From NCBI GenBank assembly GCA_963726715.1, contig CAVSDF010000010.1:310001-374000 (forward strand): a DNA stretch of 64,000 nucleotides, read 5' to 3'. Positions 26,903-34,990 of this stretch are shown here, in pieces; within the stretch, counting starts at the first letter, position 1, and each line of letters opens with the position of its first letter. A model generated the notes under the pieces. It ran no database searches, was not told the origin of the DNA, and worked only from the letters and a program-made list of their open reading frames with translations. The DNA comes from CAVSDF01 sp963726715. GTDB taxonomy: Bacteria > Bacteroidota > Rhodothermia > Rhodothermales > BA12. The translations under genes were made by a program, and so were the position numbers.

Positions 26903-27442
26903 TCAAGGCGTGGCGCTGAAGTTGAACGTGACCCCAACGGGGCACCGGAACTCTCGCATCCCCGGCATGGACGCCCCCTCCTCACGCTCCGCCTCGTCCG
27001 ACCACGGCACGCCCCGGTACCTTGGCGACAGATGCGCACCGACAAGCGTTCGCTCCATTGCGGCGGCGTAGGGCGCGATGCGCTCGAACTCCTCGACTGG
27101 CCCATCAGAGGCATTCCATCGCTCTTCGCCCCACGGCCCTTTCAGATCGACAGAAAGAACGCTGGTAGAATCGATGCGTCCGTCGCAGCTCAAACGGCCA
27201 GACGCCGAGTATCGGAGGCGCGTGTCGGTCTCGCGGAGTTTCACCTTGTTCAGAACGCACAAGTAGACGCTCTCGTGATTCCACATCGTCAGCCCCTGCT
27301 TGCGTTCGTCCAGCATGATCGACGGAAACTGGGCGCAGGACAACGTATCGTACGAGGAGGCAGGCACTCCGGTCTGCTTCGAGCGGCACCCCACCGTGGC
27401 TCCACCGAGCAGCATCAGAGTGCAGACGTAGCGCAGCGTCAT
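26903..27442 (-). CDS. Hypothetical lipoprotein
   Basis: A 179-residue protein with a lipoprotein signal (LMLLGGATVGCRS, Cys19). The mature protein has several Cys residues (LSCAQFP, VYLCVLN, RLSCDGRID, FRCPVG) and ends with REFRCPVGVTFNFSA. That ending resembles the last strand of TonB C-terminal-like domains in secreted proteins of this phylum, but the YP-motif and full TonB fold are not clear. No family could be assigned. Local GC content is lower than in neighbours, so recent acquisition is possible. ATG at 27442; 61 bp separate it from the small membrane protein gene upstream. Confidence 0.6.
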   Translation of the reverse strand: MTLRYVCTLMLLGGATVGCRSKQTGVPASSYDTLSCAQFPSIMLDERKQGLTMWNHESVYLCVLNKVKLRETDTRLRYSASGRLSCDGRIDSTSVLSVDLKGPWGEERWNASDGPVEEFERIAPYAAAMERTLVGAHLSPRYRGVPWSDEAEREEGASMPGMREFRCPVGVTFNFSATP

Positions 27443-27503
27443 GGAAGGATCTCCGTTTGCGTGACGTGGAAGAGCACAGACCGGCAGGTTTGGACGGACA
27501 CCG

Positions 27504-27731
27504 TCACCGCCGTACCGGCGCGCGGTACACGCGCAGGCCGATGATCGCCGCCGCGACGGCGACAGGCACCGACGCGAACGGTCCGCCGAGCGCCGCCGAG
27601 ATGCCGCCGCCGATGACGAGCACGGCCGCCATCACGAACACGACGCGCATCGCCCGCAGCGCACCGGGCGATAGGCGCGTGGACGCAGGATCGGACGGCG
27701 ATTCGGGCAGCGGATCGGAGGGGATGGGCAT
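27504..27731 (-). CDS. Small two-helix membrane protein
   Basis: A 75-residue protein. After a Pro/Ser-rich N-terminus (MPIPSDPLPESPSDP) come two transmembrane segments, VVFVMAAVLVIGGGISAALG and FASVPVAVAAAIIGLRVY, and a basic end. No family was recognised. The ATG at 27729-27731 was preferred over a frame open to 27899, whose extra sequence crosses the palindrome and shows no coding character. It is divergent from the TonB receptor gene. Confidence 0.5.
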   Translation of the reverse strand: MPIPSDPLPESPSDPASTRLSPGALRAMRVVFVMAAVLVIGGGISAALGGPFASVPVAVAAAIIGLRVYRAPVRR

Positions 27732-27814
27732 CGGCACGGGAGGAAGCGGCGACGGGATACGCGCGATGGCGCGGGTGGATCGGCGCGTTCGGGATGCGCG
27801 GACGCCTCCAAACG

Positions 27815-27849
27815 TACACCTGTCAGGTCGGGGAGACCTGACAGGTGTA
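27815..27849. promoter_or_regulatory. Perfect 15-bp palindrome in a divergent intergenic region
   Basis: TACACCTGTCAGGTC and GACCTGACAGGTGTA are exact inverted copies separated by GGGGA. The site lies between the starts of the minus-strand small membrane protein (27731) and the plus-strand TonB receptor (27970), so neither gene ends here and no U-tract follows. The same CCTGTCAGGTC...GACCTGACAGG core forms terminator-like hairpins at 36690-36719 and, diverged, at 44897-44931. An operator or a dispersed hairpin is more likely here than a terminator. Confidence 0.55.
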
Positions 27850-27969
27850 TCCACGCCCCACCCACACCCCGCACGCGAGGAATCGGCGAAAGAGGGCACT
27901 CCGGCGTGGCCGGGTCAACCGGGCACCGGCGGGGGCGTACGGAGGACGGCATACTCCCCCGCCCTGCCC

Positions 27970-30264
27970 GTGCGCGTTTTCGCCGCCTCGCTCGCCCTTC
28001 TCGCCATCGGCACCGCTGCCGCCGTTCCTGCCGCCACCGCGCAGCGCGCCACCGTCGCCGGGTACGTGCGCGACGCCGACACCGGCGAGACGCTCCTCGG
28101 CGCCAGCGTCGCGGTCGCCGGCACGCAGACGGGGACGATCACCAACACGAGCGGCTTTTATTCGCTGTCGCTGCCTGCGGGCACCGTCCGGCTCTCCGTC
28201 TCCTACATCGGCTACGCGACGACCACGCGCGAGGCGACCCTCGCGCCGGGGCAGACGCTCCGCCTCGACCTGACGCTCAGCCCCGAGGGCGAAGAACTCT
28301 CGGAGGTGACGGTGACCGGCGAGGCCGCGCGGCGCGAAGAGGTCCGGCGGATGGGCGTCGCCGAACTCTCGACCGAGACCATCCGGCAGCTGCCGTCCGT
28401 GCTCGAACCCGACGTCTTCCGCAGCCTCCAGCGCCTGCCCGGCATCAAGGCGGCGAGCGATTTCTCGTCGGGCCTCTACATCCGCGGCGGATCGCCCGAC
28501 CAGACGCTGATCCTGCTCGACCGCACGACCGTCTACAACCCGACGCACTTCTTCGGCGTCTTCTCGACCTTCAACCCCGACGCCATCAAGGACGTGCGCG
28601 TCTACAAGGGCGGCTACCCGTCGGAGTACGGCGGGCGCCTCGGCTCGGTCGTCGACATCTACAACAAGGACGGCAACCGCGTCCGCACCGACGGCACGGC
28701 GTCGATCGGCCTTGCTCGCCTCGCGGGCGCTGATCGAGGGGCCGATCGCGCGGCGCAAGGACGGCGGCACCTCGCGCGGGTCGTACATGCTGGCCGCGCG
28801 ACGCTCGACGCTCGAACCGCTCCTCGCCGCCCTCAACAAGGCCGACGTCGACGGCATCCCCGAGCGCTTCTACTTCTACGACCTCAACGGCAAGGTCGGC
28901 CTCGACGTCGGCCCCAACGACCGCGTCTCGGTCTCCGGATACGCCGGGCGCGACTATGTGCGCGTGCCGTTCCTCGAGGATGCCAGGCGTCGAACTGCGC
29001 TACGGAAACGCGACGACGAGCCTCAACTGGACGCACCTGTTCTCGAACCGCGTCTTCTCGACCTTCACCGGCACGTATTCGCGCTACGACTCGAACCCCA
29101 TCTTCACCATCGCCGCGACGCGCTTCGACCGTCCGCTCACGCTCACCGACGTGTCGCTCAAGGGCGATCTCGAAGTGGCGGCGGGCGAGTCGCACCGGCT
29201 GCGCGGCGGGTTCTGGGCGGGGAATTTCAACCTGCGCCTCTCGCGGAGCTTCAACGACGAGACCAACTTCCGCGCCCGCATCCAGGCGCCCTACGTGCAG
29301 GCCTACGCGCAGGACCGATGGACGCCCTCGCCGCAGGTCTCCATCGACGGCGGGCTGCGCGCGTCGTACTTCCGCGACGGACACTACCTGCGCCTCGAGC
29401 CGCGCATCAACGCCGAGTGGCGCCCGGTGCAGCGGTTGCGGTTGCAGGCGGGATACGGGCGTTACAACCAGTTCCTGACCCTCATCTCGACGGAGATCTT
29501 CACCGGCGCCGACCTCTGGCTCACCGCCGCCGACGGCGTGCCGCCGAGCTTCGGCGACCAGTTCGTGAGCGGCATCAAGTTCGACATCGCCCCGCGCCTC
29601 CGCCTCGACGTCGAAGGCTACTACCGGACGATGCGCGACCTCTTCGAGCTCGACCCGTACATCCAGGACCCGGCGGGCCTCTCGTACGCCGAGAACTTCC
29701 GCTTCGGCGACGGCTACGCGACGGGCATCGAGACGCTCCTCGAGGGCAGCGTGGGGCGCCTGCAGGGCTTCCTCGGGCTACACGTGGAGCATCACGCGGC
29801 GGCGCTTCCCGAACGCGCCGCGCGTCGGCGAGACGCCGCAGTACTACGCGCCGAAGTACGACCGCACGAACGACCTCAACCTCGTCCTCTCGTACCCGCT
29901 CGGGCGCGGGTGGAAGGCGACGCCCGCGTTCGTCTTCGGCACCGGGCAGGCGTACTCGTCGGCGGTGGCGTCGTATCCGGTGTATCCGGGGCCGTTCCAG
30001 TCGTCGCCGTCGTACGTCGTCGTCGCCAACTACCAGGGCGAGCGGCTGCCCGCGTACCACCGCCTCGACCTCGGCATCACCAAGACCGGGCGGTTCGTCT
30101 TCGGGACGGAGTACGAGTTGCAGTTGCAGGTGGTGAACGCATATGGCCGCAAGAACCCGTGGTTCTACTTCTACCAGACGAAGCGCGACGGCACGGCCAA
30201 GCGCACCCGCGTCAACCAGCTCCCGATTCCGCTCCCGAACGTGGCGCTGACCGTCAATTTCTGA
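27970..30264 (+). CDS. TonB-dependent outer-membrane receptor with carboxypeptidase-regulatory domain (three apparent frameshifts)
   Basis: An energised outer-membrane importer of about 764 residues. The GTG start at 27970 gives a signal peptide (to ATAQR). A CarboxypepD-regulatory-like domain follows (ATVAGYVRDADTGETLLGAS, about 25-105), then the plug with QLPSVLEPDVFRSLQRLPG and GLYIRGGSPDQTLILLDRT, and then barrel strands to the terminal VALTVNF. The frame slips at about 28702 (GGCC run), 28975-28985 and 29777 (GGG run); each slip is one extra base in the same direction, and the protein continues smoothly in the next frame. Sequencing insertions are the simplest cause, although real decay is not excluded. 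The DUF4249 lipoprotein gene lies downstream, a common pairing; the substrate is unknown. Confidence 0.85.
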
Positions 30265-30302
30265 TCGGGGATGGGACCGTCGGCGCGAGTAGGTCTGAGA
30301 AC

Positions 30303-30434
30303 CTGTTTATGAAGTCCGTCATCCCCGCGAAAGCGGGGACCCAGTATGCACAACGCTGTACGTGATCCCTTCTGGATTCCCGCTTTCGCGGGAAAGACGG
30401 ATCAGAAGAGGCGGAGGCGCCACTTCATGAACAG
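30303..30434. repeat. Dispersed MITE-like element, family A, copy 2 (best preserved)
   Basis: The ends are 13-bp inverted repeats with one mismatch: CTGTTTATGAAGT (30303-30315) and ACTTCATGAACAG (30422-30434). Inside are GTCATCCCCGCGAAAGCGGGG and GGATTCCCGCTTTCGCGGG, the hairpin blocks shared with copies at 3846-3972 and 36514-36636. It sits between the TonB receptor stop and the DUF4249 gene. No transposase is encoded, and the 132 bp size fits a non-autonomous element. Confidence 0.72.
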
Positions 30435-30514
30435 CCTCTGAGCCCCGCCGCACCGCATCCGCCGCGCACCGCCACTGCACTCGCGCACCGCGCCACCTCC
30501 CTGCCCCGCTTCCG

Positions 30515-31462
30515 ATGATCTCCCGCCTTCGACACCTCCTCGGCGCCGCCCTCGCCCTCCCGCTCGTCCTCTCGGCCTGCGACGGGCTGCCCGACAACGG
30601 CGTCGTCGGCGAGGTGGTCGTCGAGTCGTACCTGCGCGTCGGCGACCCGCTGGCGCCGGTTGCGCTGCGGCGCAGCGTGGCCTTCGGCAGCCGCACGCCC
30701 GTCATCACCGACGCCGACGTGGCCGTCGAGCTGCTGCGCGACGACGGCAGCGTCGAGGCGCGCTACCGGTACCGCCTCGCCGTGCCCGACTCGGGCCGCT
30801 ACGCCGCCGATGCGATTCCGGGTGGGGCGGCGGTGCCGCGCGTGCTGCCGCTGCGCCGGTACCGCCTCGTTGCCACCGTGCCCGGCCAGGCGACGCCGGT
30901 GACATCGACGACGCGCACGCCCGGCGACTTCGCCCTCGTCTCCCTCAACGCCGACACGCTCGCCTACAGCGCGATCCCCGGCGCGCCGCAGTTCTCGGTG
31001 CGCGTCACGCAGCCGATCTACCCCGGTCGGCAGGCGATCCTGCTCTTCTCGACGCAGACGCTGCTCGCCGCCCCCACCGTCTCCGACGCGACGCCCTTCT
31101 TCCGCGCCGCCCTCGACGGCGACGGCGACGGCAAGGTGGACGACCCCGATGACTTCGACATCCCCGACCTCATCCGCGGCTCGTCGCCGCTTCTCAACGA
31201 GGCCAACTACAGGCGCGACGCCGACGGCACCCTCACGATCGCCCTCCCGTGGATCGCCGTCGTGTTCTACGGCCCGAACGAGATCTCCGCGTCGAGCGTC
31301 GACGACAACCTGAACGACTTCCTGCGGTCGCTGGCCGTGCAGCAGGGCGGCAGCACATCGTCACCGGGCGAGATCCTGAACATCCTCGACCGCGTCGAGG
31401 GCGGCACCGGCGTCTTCGGCTCCTTCAGCCGCGTGGCGACGCGCGTGTTCGTGGCGCGGTAG
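30515..31462 (+). CDS. DUF4249 family lipoprotein
   Basis: A 315-residue lipoprotein: the signal ends LPLVLSACDG (Cys22). The mature part begins VVGEVVVESYLRVGDPLAPVAL, followed by ADVAVELLRDDGSVEARY and YRLVATVPG; these N-terminal beta-sandwich patterns are characteristic of DUF4249. Genes of this family usually lie next to a TonB receptor with a regulatory domain, as here (250 bp upstream), and may act as its surface partner. The pairing is seen; the role is inferred. An Asp-rich DGDGDGKVDDPDD segment (about 207-219) looks like a calcium-binding loop. A GT-rich/CA-rich tract pair follows the stop. Confidence 0.8.
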   Translation: MISRLRHLLGAALALPLVLSACDGLPDNGVVGEVVVESYLRVGDPLAPVALRRSVAFGSRTPVITDADVAVELLRDDGSVEARYRYRLAVPDSGRYAADAIPGGAAVPRVLPLRRYRLVATVPGQATPVTSTTRTPGDFALVSLNADTLAYSAIPGAPQFSVRVTQPIYPGRQAILLFSTQTLLAAPTVSDATPFFRAALDGDGDGKVDDPDDFDIPDLIRGSSPLLNEANYRRDADGTLTIALPWIAVVFYGPNEISASSVDDNLNDFLRSLAVQQGGSTSSPGEILNILDRVEGGTGVFGSFSRVATRVFVAR

Positions 31463-31465
31463 GAT

Positions 31466-31560
31466 GGGCTGGTGAGATGGTGGGATGGTGGGATGACAGG
31501 GCGGATGGCGGATTCTGCCGATCCGTTCTCACGAACCCACCAACCCCACACCCCGACAAC
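31466..31560. terminator. GT-rich/CA-rich tract pair after the DUF4249 gene
   Basis: A run GGTGAGATGGTGGGATGGTG (from 31471) is answered by CACCAACCCCACACCCCGAC (from about 31538). The tracts are complementary in composition but only partly in register. Similar pairs follow the stops at 26709, 33318 and 38796, all of plus-strand genes. Confidence 0.35.
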
Positions 31561-31638
31561 CACCCGGCACCCCTCCGCGTCCGGCTGCGTTCGGCGAGGG
31601 TTCTCCTGCTGCCCTCGTCCCACCTCCGCCCTCTGCCC

Positions 31639-33318
31639 GTGATCGTCGCCCTCTGCCAGATCAACCCCGTCGTCGGCGACCTCGACGGCAACGCCGATCT
31701 CATCGCCGCGCTCGCCGAGCGCGCGCACGCCGACGGCGCCGACCTCGCCGTCTTCCCCGAGCTCTCGCTCGTCGGCTACCCGCCGATGGACCTGCTCGAC
31801 CGCCCGCGCTTCCTCGACGCCTGCGACGAGGCGCTCCTGAAACTGGCCGAGCGCCTGCCGCCCGCCCTCGGCGTCGTCGTCGGGGCGCCGCGGCGCAACA
31901 CGGCGAGCGTCGGCAAGCCGCTCTTCAACGCCGCCGTCGTGCTCGCGGGCGGCGAGGTGTACGCGGAAGTTTACAAGCAGCTTCTGCCGACCTACGACGT
32001 CTTCGACGAGTACCGCTACTTCGAGCCCGCGCCCGCGCAGGACGTCGTGCTCTGGCGTGGCCTGCGCCTCGGCCTCCACGTCTGCGAGGACATGTGGAAC
32101 AACCGCGAGGCCGAGCGGCGCCCGCTCTACCTCCCGAACCCGGTCGACGAGCTCGCCGCGCAGGGCATCGACCTGTTCGTCAACATCTCCGGCTCGCCCT
32201 TCGCCGCCGGGCGCGCGGCCTTCCGCGAGGCGCTCATCGCCGAGATCTGCGAGGAGCACGGCGTGCCGCTCGTCTTCGTCAACCAGGTCGGCGCCAACAC
32301 CGAACTCGTCTTCGACGGCGCCTCGGGCGTCTGGGAGCCCGGACGGCAGGCGCTTGCGATGCCCCGCTTCGCCTCCGGATACGCCCTCTACGACACCGAG
32401 GCGCCGGATTTCTACGCCGGCGCCCACGACGCCGTGCCGGTCGCCGCGCGCGACGAGGCGTCTGAACTGGACGACCTGCACGATGCGCTCGTCGTCGGCA
32501 TCCGCGACTACGTGGAGAAGAGCGGCGTCTTTCCGTCGGCGATCCTCGGCCTCTCCGGCGGCATCGACTCGGCGCTCACCTGCGCGCTCGCCGTCGAGGC
32601 GCTCGGAGCCGACCGCGTGGTCGGGGTGACGATGCCGAGCGCGTTCTCGTCGCCGGGATCGGTCGACGATTCGGTCGCGCTCGCGGCCAACCTCGGCATC
32701 CGCATCGACACCATCGCCATCGCCCCCGCCGTCGATGCCTTCCGCGCGATGCTCGCGGGTGCGTTCGCGGGGCGCGCCGAGGACGTGACCGAGGAGAACC
32801 TCCAGAGCCGCGCGCGCGGGACGACGCTGATGGCGCTCTCGAACAAGTTCGGGCACCTGCTCCTCACGACGGGCAACAAGAGCGAGATGGCCGTCGGCTA
32901 CGCGACGCTCTACGGCGACATGAACGGCGGCCTCGCCGTCCTCTCCGACGTGTTCAAGACCGACGTCTACCGCCTCGCCCGCCACGTGAACGAACGCGCC
33001 GGGCGCACGGTCATCCCCGAATCGACGCTCACGAAGGCGCCGAGCGCCGAGCTGCGTCCGGGCCAGACCGACCAGGACAGCCTCCCGCCCTACGACGTGC
33101 TCGACGCCGTCCTGCGCCGCTACATCGAGCGCCACGAAGACGTCGACGCCATCGTCGCCGCGACCGGCTTCGACGCCGCCCTCGTCCGCGGCCTCCTCGA
33201 CAAGGTCGACCGCAACGAGTTCAAGCGCCGCCAGGCCGCGCCCGGCCTCCGCGTCTCGACGAAAGCCTTCGGCGTCGGCCGCCGCCTCCCCATCGTCATG
33301 CGGTGGGACCGCGATTGA
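31639..33318 (+). CDS. nadE: Glutamine-dependent NAD+ synthetase
   Basis: A 559-residue two-domain enzyme that makes NAD+ from deamido-NAD+ and ATP, taking ammonia from glutamine. The N-terminal nitrilase-like glutaminase has the full triad: E41 (FPELSLVGYPP), K113 (YKQLLPTYDVFDE) and C149 (LHVCEDMW). The C-terminal synthetase has the ATP-pyrophosphatase P-loop SGGIDS (306-311) and TTGNKSEMAVGY. The ending STKAFGVGRRLPIVMRW is typical of bacterial long-form NadE. The GTG at 31639 was chosen because it starts the nitrilase strand VIVALCQINPVVGDL; no ATG fits. It is probably monocistronic. Confidence 0.96.
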   Translation: MIVALCQINPVVGDLDGNADLIAALAERAHADGADLAVFPELSLVGYPPMDLLDRPRFLDACDEALLKLAERLPPALGVVVGAPRRNTASVGKPLFNAAVVLAGGEVYAEVYKQLLPTYDVFDEYRYFEPAPAQDVVLWRGLRLGLHVCEDMWNNREAERRPLYLPNPVDELAAQGIDLFVNISGSPFAAGRAAFREALIAEICEEHGVPLVFVNQVGANTELVFDGASGVWEPGRQALAMPRFASGYALYDTEAPDFYAGAHDAVPVAARDEASELDDLHDALVVGIRDYVEKSGVFPSAILGLSGGIDSALTCALAVEALGADRVVGVTMPSAFSSPGSVDDSVALAANLGIRIDTIAIAPAVDAFRAMLAGAFAGRAEDVTEENLQSRARGTTLMALSNKFGHLLLTTGNKSEMAVGYATLYGDMNGGLAVLSDVFKTDVYRLARHVNERAGRTVIPESTLTKAPSAELRPGQTDQDSLPPYDVLDAVLRRYIERHEDVDAIVAATGFDAALVRGLLDKVDRNEFKRRQAAPGLRVSTKAFGVGRRLPIVMRWDRD

Positions 33319-33500
33319 TGGGGAGTTGATGGTTGGTGGTTTGTAGTTCTCGCCTGAACACGTCACGACCACTGCGACAAGCCTTCGCCGATGGATTCAG
33401 AGCGCGGCGCGTCCGGCGCTCGCTGGTCAGGCACGCCACACCGCGCCTGCCCCACACACTCGACCCTCCATCAACTACCAACAACAAACCACCCGCACCC
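33319..33500. terminator. Intergenic GT-rich/CA-rich tract pair after nadE
   Basis: GTTGATGGTTGGTGGTTTGTAG (from 33325) is matched in permuted form by CCATCAACTACCAACAACAAACCACC (33468-33493). It lies between convergent nadE and aminotransferase genes and may serve as a bidirectional transcript end. No other feature was seen. Confidence 0.35.
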
Positions 33501-34679
33501 TCACCGGCCGAACGCATCGACCAACCGGGCGCAGGCGTCGGCGAGGACGGCCTCGTCCTTGGCGTAGCAGAAGCGCAGCAGGTGGCGCCCGCGCGCGGGG
33601 TCGAGGAAGAAGCCGCTGCCCGCGACCGTGCCAACGCCCGCGCGCTCGATGAGGGTGTCGGCGGCGGCGAGATCGGTGTCGAAGCCGTGCATCCGGGCGG
33701 CGAGGGGGCGGATGTCGGCGAGGACGTAGTAGGCGCCGTCGGGCGGGCGGGCGCCGAAGCCGCAGGCGTCGAGGGCGGCCATCATCATCGCGCGGCGGGC
33801 GGCGTAGTCGCGGCGCATCGCGTCGAAGTAGCCGTCGTCCATCGAAAACGCCTCGGCGACGCCCTGCTGCAGCGGCTCGGGCGCGCAGACGTAGAGGAGA
33901 TCGCCGACGAGGCCGATGCGCTCGGCGACCGCGAGCGGCGCGATCGCGTAGCCGAGCCGCCACCCGGTCATGTTGTACGTTTTGGAGAAGCCGGAGATCG
34001 TGACGGTGCGCGCGTAGGCGTCCGCGCCGAGGCTCGCGGGCGAGACGTGGCGGTGGCCGTCGTAGGTCAGGTACTCGTAGATCTCGTCGGTGACGACCCA
34101 CAGGTCGTGCGCGTCGGCGATCGCGTAGACGGCGCGGATCTCGTCCTCGGTCCACACCTTGCCCGACGGGTTCGCGGGCGTGCAGAGGAGGACGGCGCGG
34201 GTGCGCGGCGTGATGGCGGCGGCGAGATCGGCGGGGTCGAAGGCGAACGCGTCGCCCCTGAGCGGCACGCCGACGGGCGTGATGCCGAAGAGGCGGATGA
34301 GGCCGATGTGGTAGCCGTAGGCGGGCTCGAAGACGACGATCTCGTCGCCCGCGCCGCAGAGCGCGAGGAGCGTCGCCGCGAACGCGCCCGTCGCCCCGAC
34401 CGAGACGACGACCTCATCGTCGGACGTGACCGGCAGGCCGTTGAAGCGCCGCGCCTTGTCGGCGATGGCGGCGCGCAGGCGCGGGATGCCCGCGTAGGCG
34501 GTGTACGTGCTCACGCCGCGGTCGAGGCTGCGGATGGCGCCATCGCGGATGGGCTCGGGCGTCGGCAGGTCGCAGATGCCCTGCCCGAGGTTGATGCCCC
34601 CGACGCGGTCGACGGCGAAGGTGACGGCGCGGATGGGGCTTTGCCGCAGGGCCGCGGCGGCGTCGGGGAAGGGGCGCAT
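33501..34679 (-). CDS. Class I/II PLP-dependent aminotransferase
   Basis: A 392-residue fold-type I aminotransferase. The Schiff-base lysine is K233 in SGFSKTYNMTGWRLGY. Other signatures are the substrate loop INLGQGICDLPTP (29-41), PANPSGKVWTEDE (168-180) with the PLP-contacting Asn, the VVTDEIYEYLTYDG strand, and the C-terminal carboxylate-binding RFCYAK. The NLGQG...P opening and overall layout fit the kynurenine/aspartate/methionine aminotransferase subgroup that includes YbdL-type enzymes. The precise amino donor is not determinable. ATG at 34679. It is monocistronic, facing nadE. Confidence 0.9.
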   Translation of the reverse strand: MRPFPDAAAALRQSPIRAVTFAVDRVGGINLGQGICDLPTPEPIRDGAIRSLDRGVSTYTAYAGIPRLRAAIADKARRFNGLPVTSDDEVVVSVGATGAFAATLLALCGAGDEIVVFEPAYGYHIGLIRLFGITPVGVPLRGDAFAFDPADLAAAITPRTRAVLLCTPANPSGKVWTEDEIRAVYAIADAHDLWVVTDEIYEYLTYDGHRHVSPASLGADAYARTVTISGFSKTYNMTGWRLGYAIAPLAVAERIGLVGDLLYVCAPEPLQQGVAEAFSMDDGYFDAMRRDYAARRAMMMAALDACGFGARPPDGAYYVLADIRPLAARMHGFDTDLAAADTLIERAGVGTVAGSGFFLDPARGRHLLRFCYAKDEAVLADACARLVDAFGR

Positions 34680-34990
34680 CGGAGACGGAAGGTGAACCGC
34701 CGAAGGGTACGGCACGGACGCGCGCGGGTCGTCGATGGTTGGTTGGGTGTGGTTGGTGGTCTGCGCGGTGGGCCGGTCGGCGCGTCCGGCCGAGAAGTGG
34801 CGAGTTGCGCCCGCCGCTCCACCCTGGTCGCCATCCCACCGCCGTCCTCCGTCACCCATACACAATCCCCACTCCCCTGCCCGATCGCCGCCCCTCCTGA
34901 CTGGTCGGCCTGCGCGTGTCGGCGCGAACGCATCGCGCGGCGGCGTTTCGTAGGTTCGATGCTCCGCCCGTCCCTGGCCTTCCCCTCCCG
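34680..34990. other. Divergent intergenic region between the aminotransferase and NamZ genes
   Basis: This 311 bp gap contains a GT-rich tract (GATGGTTGGTTGGGTGTGG from 34734) and a CA-rich tract (CACCCATACACAATCCCC near 34853). It also contains a possible TAGGTTCG promoter box at 34951-34958 facing the muramidase gene. No gene was seen. Confidence 0.5.
34951..34958 (+). promoter_or_regulatory. Possible TAnnTT-type -7 promoter box of the NamZ-like gene
   Basis: TAGGTTCG lies about 33-40 bp before the ATG at 34991. It resembles the Bacteroidota -7 box (TAnnTTTG). A matching -33 TTG element was not seen, so this is tentative. Confidence 0.3.

Noticed and set aside
34916..34990. An upstream in-frame extension of the NamZ-like gene starting at GTG/ATG 34916
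   Set aside because: It has no signal peptide, whereas the ATG at 34991 gives a clean lipoprotein signal ending LLAGSAC.
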